Position numbers and translations under genes: made by a program | The notes under the pieces: generated by a model | Told to the model about the DNA's origin: nothing | Seen by the model: only the letters and a program-made list of their open reading frames with translations | Database searches by the model: none | In this document: positions 7,197-8,313 of the stretch, one piece after another | How positions within the stretch are numbered: the stretch's first letter is position 1 | Layout of the letters: every line of letters begins with the position of its first letter | DNA from: JALHMQ01 sp964616395 | GTDB taxonomy: Bacteria; Pseudomonadota; Gammaproteobacteria; Burkholderiales; Burkholderiaceae_F | Assembly: GCA_964616395.1 (NCBI GenBank) | Contig: CAZTUT010000127.1 | Coordinates: 1 to 8,313 of the forward strand | Direction of reading: 5' to 3' | DNA: 8,313 bases

Positions 7197-8313
7197 GCGG
7201 CGACGCGGGTCTGGCTGCCGCGCGCGTGGCTGCGCTGCGCTCGCAGATCGCCCAGCACGATCACGCGTATTACGTGCTGAATGCACCGACGGTCCCTGAT
7301 GCCGAGTACGACCACCTGTTCCAGGCGCTCGAGGCGCTCGAGCAGCAGTTCCCGTCGCTGATAACGCCCGACTCGCCGACGCAGCGCGTCAGCGGCGCGG
7401 CCTCAACGACGTTTGCGCCGGTCGAGCATGCCGTTCCGATGCTGTCGATCCGGACCGAGACCGATATCTCCGACGAAGGCGCGCGGGCGTTCGATGCCCG
7501 GATTCGGCGCGAGCTGGGGCTCGGCGATACGGATCCGTCGGTCAAGTACGCGGTCGAACTCAAGTTCGACGGGCTGGCGATCAGCCTTCGCTACGAGGAC
7601 GGCCAACTGACCCGCGCAGCCACGCGCGGCGACGGCACGACCGGCGAAGACGTGACCGCCAACGTGCGCACCATCCGTGCGATCCCGCTGCGATTGCGCG
7701 CGGGCGCCCCGGCGCTGCTCGAGGTGCGCGGCGAGGTGCTGCTGTTCCATCGCGACTTCGAGCAGTTGAACCAGCGCCAGCAGGCGGCGGGCGAGAAGGT
7801 GTTCGTCAACCCGCGCAACGCGGCGGCGGGTAGCCTGCGGCAGCTCGATCCGCGGGTAACGGCGGCGCGACCGTTGCGGTTCTTTGCCTACGGCCTGGGC
7901 GAGGTTCGCTCAGCGGGGGATCTAGCACTTACGCTGCCTGACAGTCATCACGGCACGCTCGACTGGCTGGCGTCGCTGGGTGTTCCGGTCAACGACGAGC
8001 GGCGCGTCGTGTCCGGTGCCGATGGCCTGATGCAGTTCCACCGCGAAACCGAGGCCAGACGGTCCGCCCTGCCGTTCGACATCGACGGCGTGGTCTACAA
8101 GGTCGATCGGCTCGACCTGCAGCGGCAGCTCGGTTTCGTGACCCGCGAGCCGCGGTGGGCGGTGGCCCACAAGTTCGCTGCGCAGGAAGTGGTGACCGAA
8201 CTGCTCGGCATCGACATTCAGGTGGGCCGGACCGGCGCGCTGACGCCGGTGGCACGCCTTGCGCCGGTCTTTGTCGGCGGCACCACGGTGTCCAATGCCA
8301 CGCTGCACAACGA
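7193..8313 (+). CDS. ligA: NAD+-dependent DNA ligase LigA (partial, 3' end outside window)
   Basis: LigA seals nicks in replication, including between Okazaki fragments, and in repair, using NAD+ as adenylate donor. 373 residues are present of a family length near 670-700. Seen: domain Ia for NMN binding (about 1-70) with HDHAYYVLNAP and PDAEYD (Asp36, Tyr39, Asp40), TPDSPTQRVSG; the adenylation domain with PMLSIRTETD, the catalytic Lys124 in VELKFDGLAIS, TRGDGTTGEDVT (Arg145), EVRGEVLL (Glu181), FVNPRNAAAGSLRQLDP, FDIDGVVYKVD (Lys303) and AVAHKFAAQE (Lys327); then the start of the OB fold with VGRTGALTPVA. The zinc finger, helix-hairpin-helix and BRCT domains would lie past the window. The ATG is the one in the ATGA overlap with the zipA stop; its spacing to the Tyr motif fits E. 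coli LigA. No Shine-Dalgarno is visible before it, so translation probably depends on ribosomes finishing zipA. Identity is certain. Confidence 0.98.
   Translation, partial: MSGDAGLAAARVAALRSQIAQHDHAYYVLNAPTVPDAEYDHLFQALEALEQQFPSLITPDSPTQRVSGAASTTFAPVEHAVPMLSIRTETDISDEGARAFDARIRRELGLGDTDPSVKYAVELKFDGLAISLRYEDGQLTRAATRGDGTTGEDVTANVRTIRAIPLRLRAGAPALLEVRGEVLLFHRDFEQLNQRQQAAGEKVFVNPRNAAAGSLRQLDPRVTAARPLRFFAYGLGEVRSAGDLALTLPDSHHGTLDWLASLGVPVNDERRVVSGADGLMQFHRETEARRSALPFDIDGVVYKVDRLDLQRQLGFVTREPRWAVAHKFAAQEVVTELLGIDIQVGRTGALTPVARLAPVFVGGTTVSNATLHN

Noticed and set aside
6054..7286. A 410-codon open frame on the minus strand opposite zipA and ligA
   Set aside because: It is Arg- and His-rich with no motif, and it overlaps two genes with clear motifs on the other strand.

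Overview
The window is a stretch of high-GC bacterial core chromosome. By gene order and protein character it looks like a betaproteobacterium, most likely order Burkholderiales. The cues are a divergent dapC-dapD / smc-zipA-ligA arrangement, a short single-module QueF, an MksB/MukB-free type SMC of 1180 residues with the proteobacterial style of hinge, and a diverged ZipA directly before the NAD-dependent DNA ligase. I cannot name a genus from the sequence alone. Six protein genes fill the window, and two of them run off its ends. I saw no tRNA, rRNA, CRISPR array, insertion sequence, prophage gene or other sign of transfer.

Left part, minus strand (1-2198), read from right to left: queF (preQ0 reductase of queuosine synthesis), then dapC (succinyl-DAP aminotransferase), then dapD (tetrahydrodipicolinate succinyltransferase, cut by the window edge). 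The gaps are 13 and 19 bases, so the three are probably one transcript. DapD and DapC catalyse consecutive steps of the succinylase route to meso-diaminopimelate, which feeds lysine and peptidoglycan. QueF belongs to a different pathway, tRNA modification.

Middle (2199-2398): a 200-base divergent intergenic region that must hold the promoters for both directions. The only candidate elements I found are weak.

Right part, plus strand (2399-8313): smc (chromosome condensation and segregation), zipA (membrane anchor of the FtsZ ring) and ligA (replicative DNA ligase, cut by the window edge). They are separated by 16 bases and then a 4-base ATGA overlap, so this too is probably one operon, linking chromosome segregation, division and DNA joining.

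No new multi-gene system is visible. The most interesting points are inside known genes. The ZipA homologue has an extra region of about 115 residues before its recognisable FtsZ-binding domain, and this may be a second, degenerate copy of that fold. Its linker carries a short Glu-Pro-Arg repeat. The SMC hinge lacks the usual glycine-rich dimer motif. queF sits at the head of a diaminopimelate operon.
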